Shown piece after piece: positions 62,922 to 64,000 of a stretch of DNA of 64,000 bases. Both the position numbers and the translations under genes were made by a program. The stretch is taken from the NCBI GenBank assembly GCA_963971575.1, contig OZ020611.1, positions 221,518,260 to 221,582,259 of the forward strand, in the 5' to 3' direction. A model generated the notes under the pieces. It made no database searches, had not been told where the DNA came from, and saw only the letters and a program-made list of their open reading frames with translations. Position 1 is the first letter of the stretch, and each line of letters begins with the position of its first letter. This stretch comes from Liopterus haemorrhoidalis. Lineage: Eukaryota > Arthropoda > Insecta > Coleoptera > Dytiscidae.

Positions 62922-63143
62922 AGACAGACAGACAGACCGACAGACAGACCGACAGACAGACCGACAGACAGACCGACAGACAGACCGACAGACAGACCGA
63001 CAGACAGACCCACAGACAGACATAATGTTCAAAATAGTCAAAACGTTATGTAGGGACCTCAATTCGTGGAGATCCATCGAAATCCCGAAATGTCAAAATC
63101 GGTATAATCACAATACCTCCCTTATATATGTTAGCGGTCGGTA
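62922..63143 (-). mobile_element. R-family element 5, 5' half only
   Basis: Minus strand. 5' end TTAGCGGTCGGTAAAAAGG at 63131-63149, the block GGTATAATCACAATACCTCC and ATTCGTGGAGATCCATCGAA, and (GACA)/(GACC) repeats 62922-63020. The sequence changes to retrotransposon coding DNA exactly at the microsatellite. Confidence 0.8.
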
Positions 63144-63214
63144 AAAAGGATTGAAAAAATAATTTTCTTTCGAATTAAAATCAAAATGCCACCGAATACA
63201 TGAGCAACAAGGAA
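63144..63214. other. Short spacer
   Basis: About 70 bp between R element 5 and the start of recognisable RNase H similarity. Nothing distinct. Confidence 0.3.
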
Positions 63215-63963
63215 TACATAAATTATGTTATACATATTGACTCACGCAGTGTACGCGATGCAGTCAAAGTACTGTATTCAAGGGACACACTGATCCAGAA
63301 GATACAGGAAAACTTCCATAACGTGGCCCTCCAGGGGAAAAAGGTAACCTTGGTGTAGGTTCCCTCACATGTGGAAATAAGGGGGAATAAACAGGCAGAC
63401 CTAGCAGCAAAAGACGCAGCAAACTTTCCAATAACACCGATATCCGTACCTTCCAGCGACATCAAGTCCAACTTATGGCACAATCTAACGAACAACAAAC
63501 TTCACCATATAAAAGAAAACCCTGGGCTCCAGTAGATAACAGAAAAGAACAGAGAGTTCTTACAAGACTCAGAATTGGCTACACATTCATTACACACCAA
63601 CATCTAATGAAAAGAAAAGAGGTGGAAAACTGTGACAACTGCAATAAAACTGTAACCGTAGAACATATAATCCTGGAGTGCCAACTATATGAAGAACTCA
63701 GGCGGAAGCACAAAATACAACCTGAAAGAAGCTCTAAGCCCAGAAAATGAAAACATTTTATTAGACTACCTCAAAGAAGCAGATCTGTTCCCTAAAATTT
63801 AAATCCCAAATGTTCTATTATTTCTAAATTATCTATCTTAAATGTCTTATCTATCATAAAATTGTAAATATGCCTCATTGTAAATTAATGTCAACATTCA
63901 TCTTTTTTAATCAATGTAAATTACCATAAAGGTACCGGGGTGCTAATAACCACAGCAGTTGAA
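63215..63963 (+). pseudogene. I-group non-LTR retrotransposon RNase H and 3' end
   Basis: Plus strand: HIDSRSVRDAVKVLYSRDTL, QGKKVTLV, a stop, VPSHVEIRGNKQADLAAKDA. This is an RNase H domain with DSRS, HV.I.GN..AD motifs but Lys for the usual Glu in GNEQAD. Frame 63475-63750 carries RKEQRVLTRLRIGYTFITHQ and the finger CDNCNKTVTVEHIILEC. A further shift gives LDYLKEADLFPKI and a stop near 63801. The untranslated tail GCTAATAACCACAGCAGTTG AAGCGCC (63942-63968) is a typical 3' end of insect I/jockey-like elements. 5' truncated and multiply mutated. Confidence 0.8.
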
Positions 63964-64000
63964 GCGCCCCCAAAATATATCTTAAATTTAAAAAAAATAA

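Overview
The window looks like intergenic DNA from an arthropod nuclear genome, most likely an insect. It is AT-rich, no host gene could be recognised, and it is packed with eukaryotic transposable elements: Tc1/mariner, PIF/Harbinger, hAT and pogo-like DNA transposons, APE-type and RLE-type non-LTR retrotransposons, and small non-autonomous elements. Species cannot be read from the sequence. The only long intact reading frames are four copies of one IS630-Tc1-mariner transposase (6294-7427 minus; 8680-9768, 47479-48606 and 51708-52835 plus). Three copies keep both 30-bp terminal inverted repeats and TA flanks, so the family moved recently.

Layout. 0-6 kb: a Harbinger-type fragment, a 264-bp palindromic element, an RLE-retrotransposon scrap and a seven-unit ~120-bp satellite. 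5.3-8.6 kb: GATA-motif-rich DNA and a tandem duplication in which one unit carries a transposon and the other is the empty site. 8.6-14.5 kb: a complete transposon, an I-type RNase H fragment and a dead mariner. 14.5-24 kb: (GTCY)n-bearing elements (families S and R), nested MITEs, a 584-bp hAT derivative with an 8-bp target duplication, and a degenerate tandem-repeat family. 24-32 kb: mariner, pogo and hAT remnants with more S/R copies. 32.4-34.9 kb: an internally deleted non-LTR element with intact ORF1. 35-44 kb: nested S/R elements, SINE-like DNA, a mariner pseudogene and RT/RLE fragments. 44.9-52.9 kb: a jockey/CR1-like RT pseudogene, two complete transposons and RTE-like pieces. 53-59 kb: Harbinger-like and hAT-like elements. 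59.3-64 kb: a fresh 394-bp tandem duplication, an S element and two retrotransposon 3' ends.

The most interesting signal is two abundant non-autonomous families, here called S and R. Both have subterminal inverted repeats, a (GTCY)n block near the 5' end, a short perfect hairpin just past the 3' subterminal repeat, and insertion into T/A-runs. That is the architecture described for Helentron-associated elements (HINE / Drosophila DINE-1). Family S has a subtype carrying a tRNA-like segment with A/B-box-like motifs. Nested insertions, several with an empty site elsewhere in the window, give a relative chronology.

Limits: boundaries and identities come from reading by eye. Family names rest on motif recognition, not database searches.
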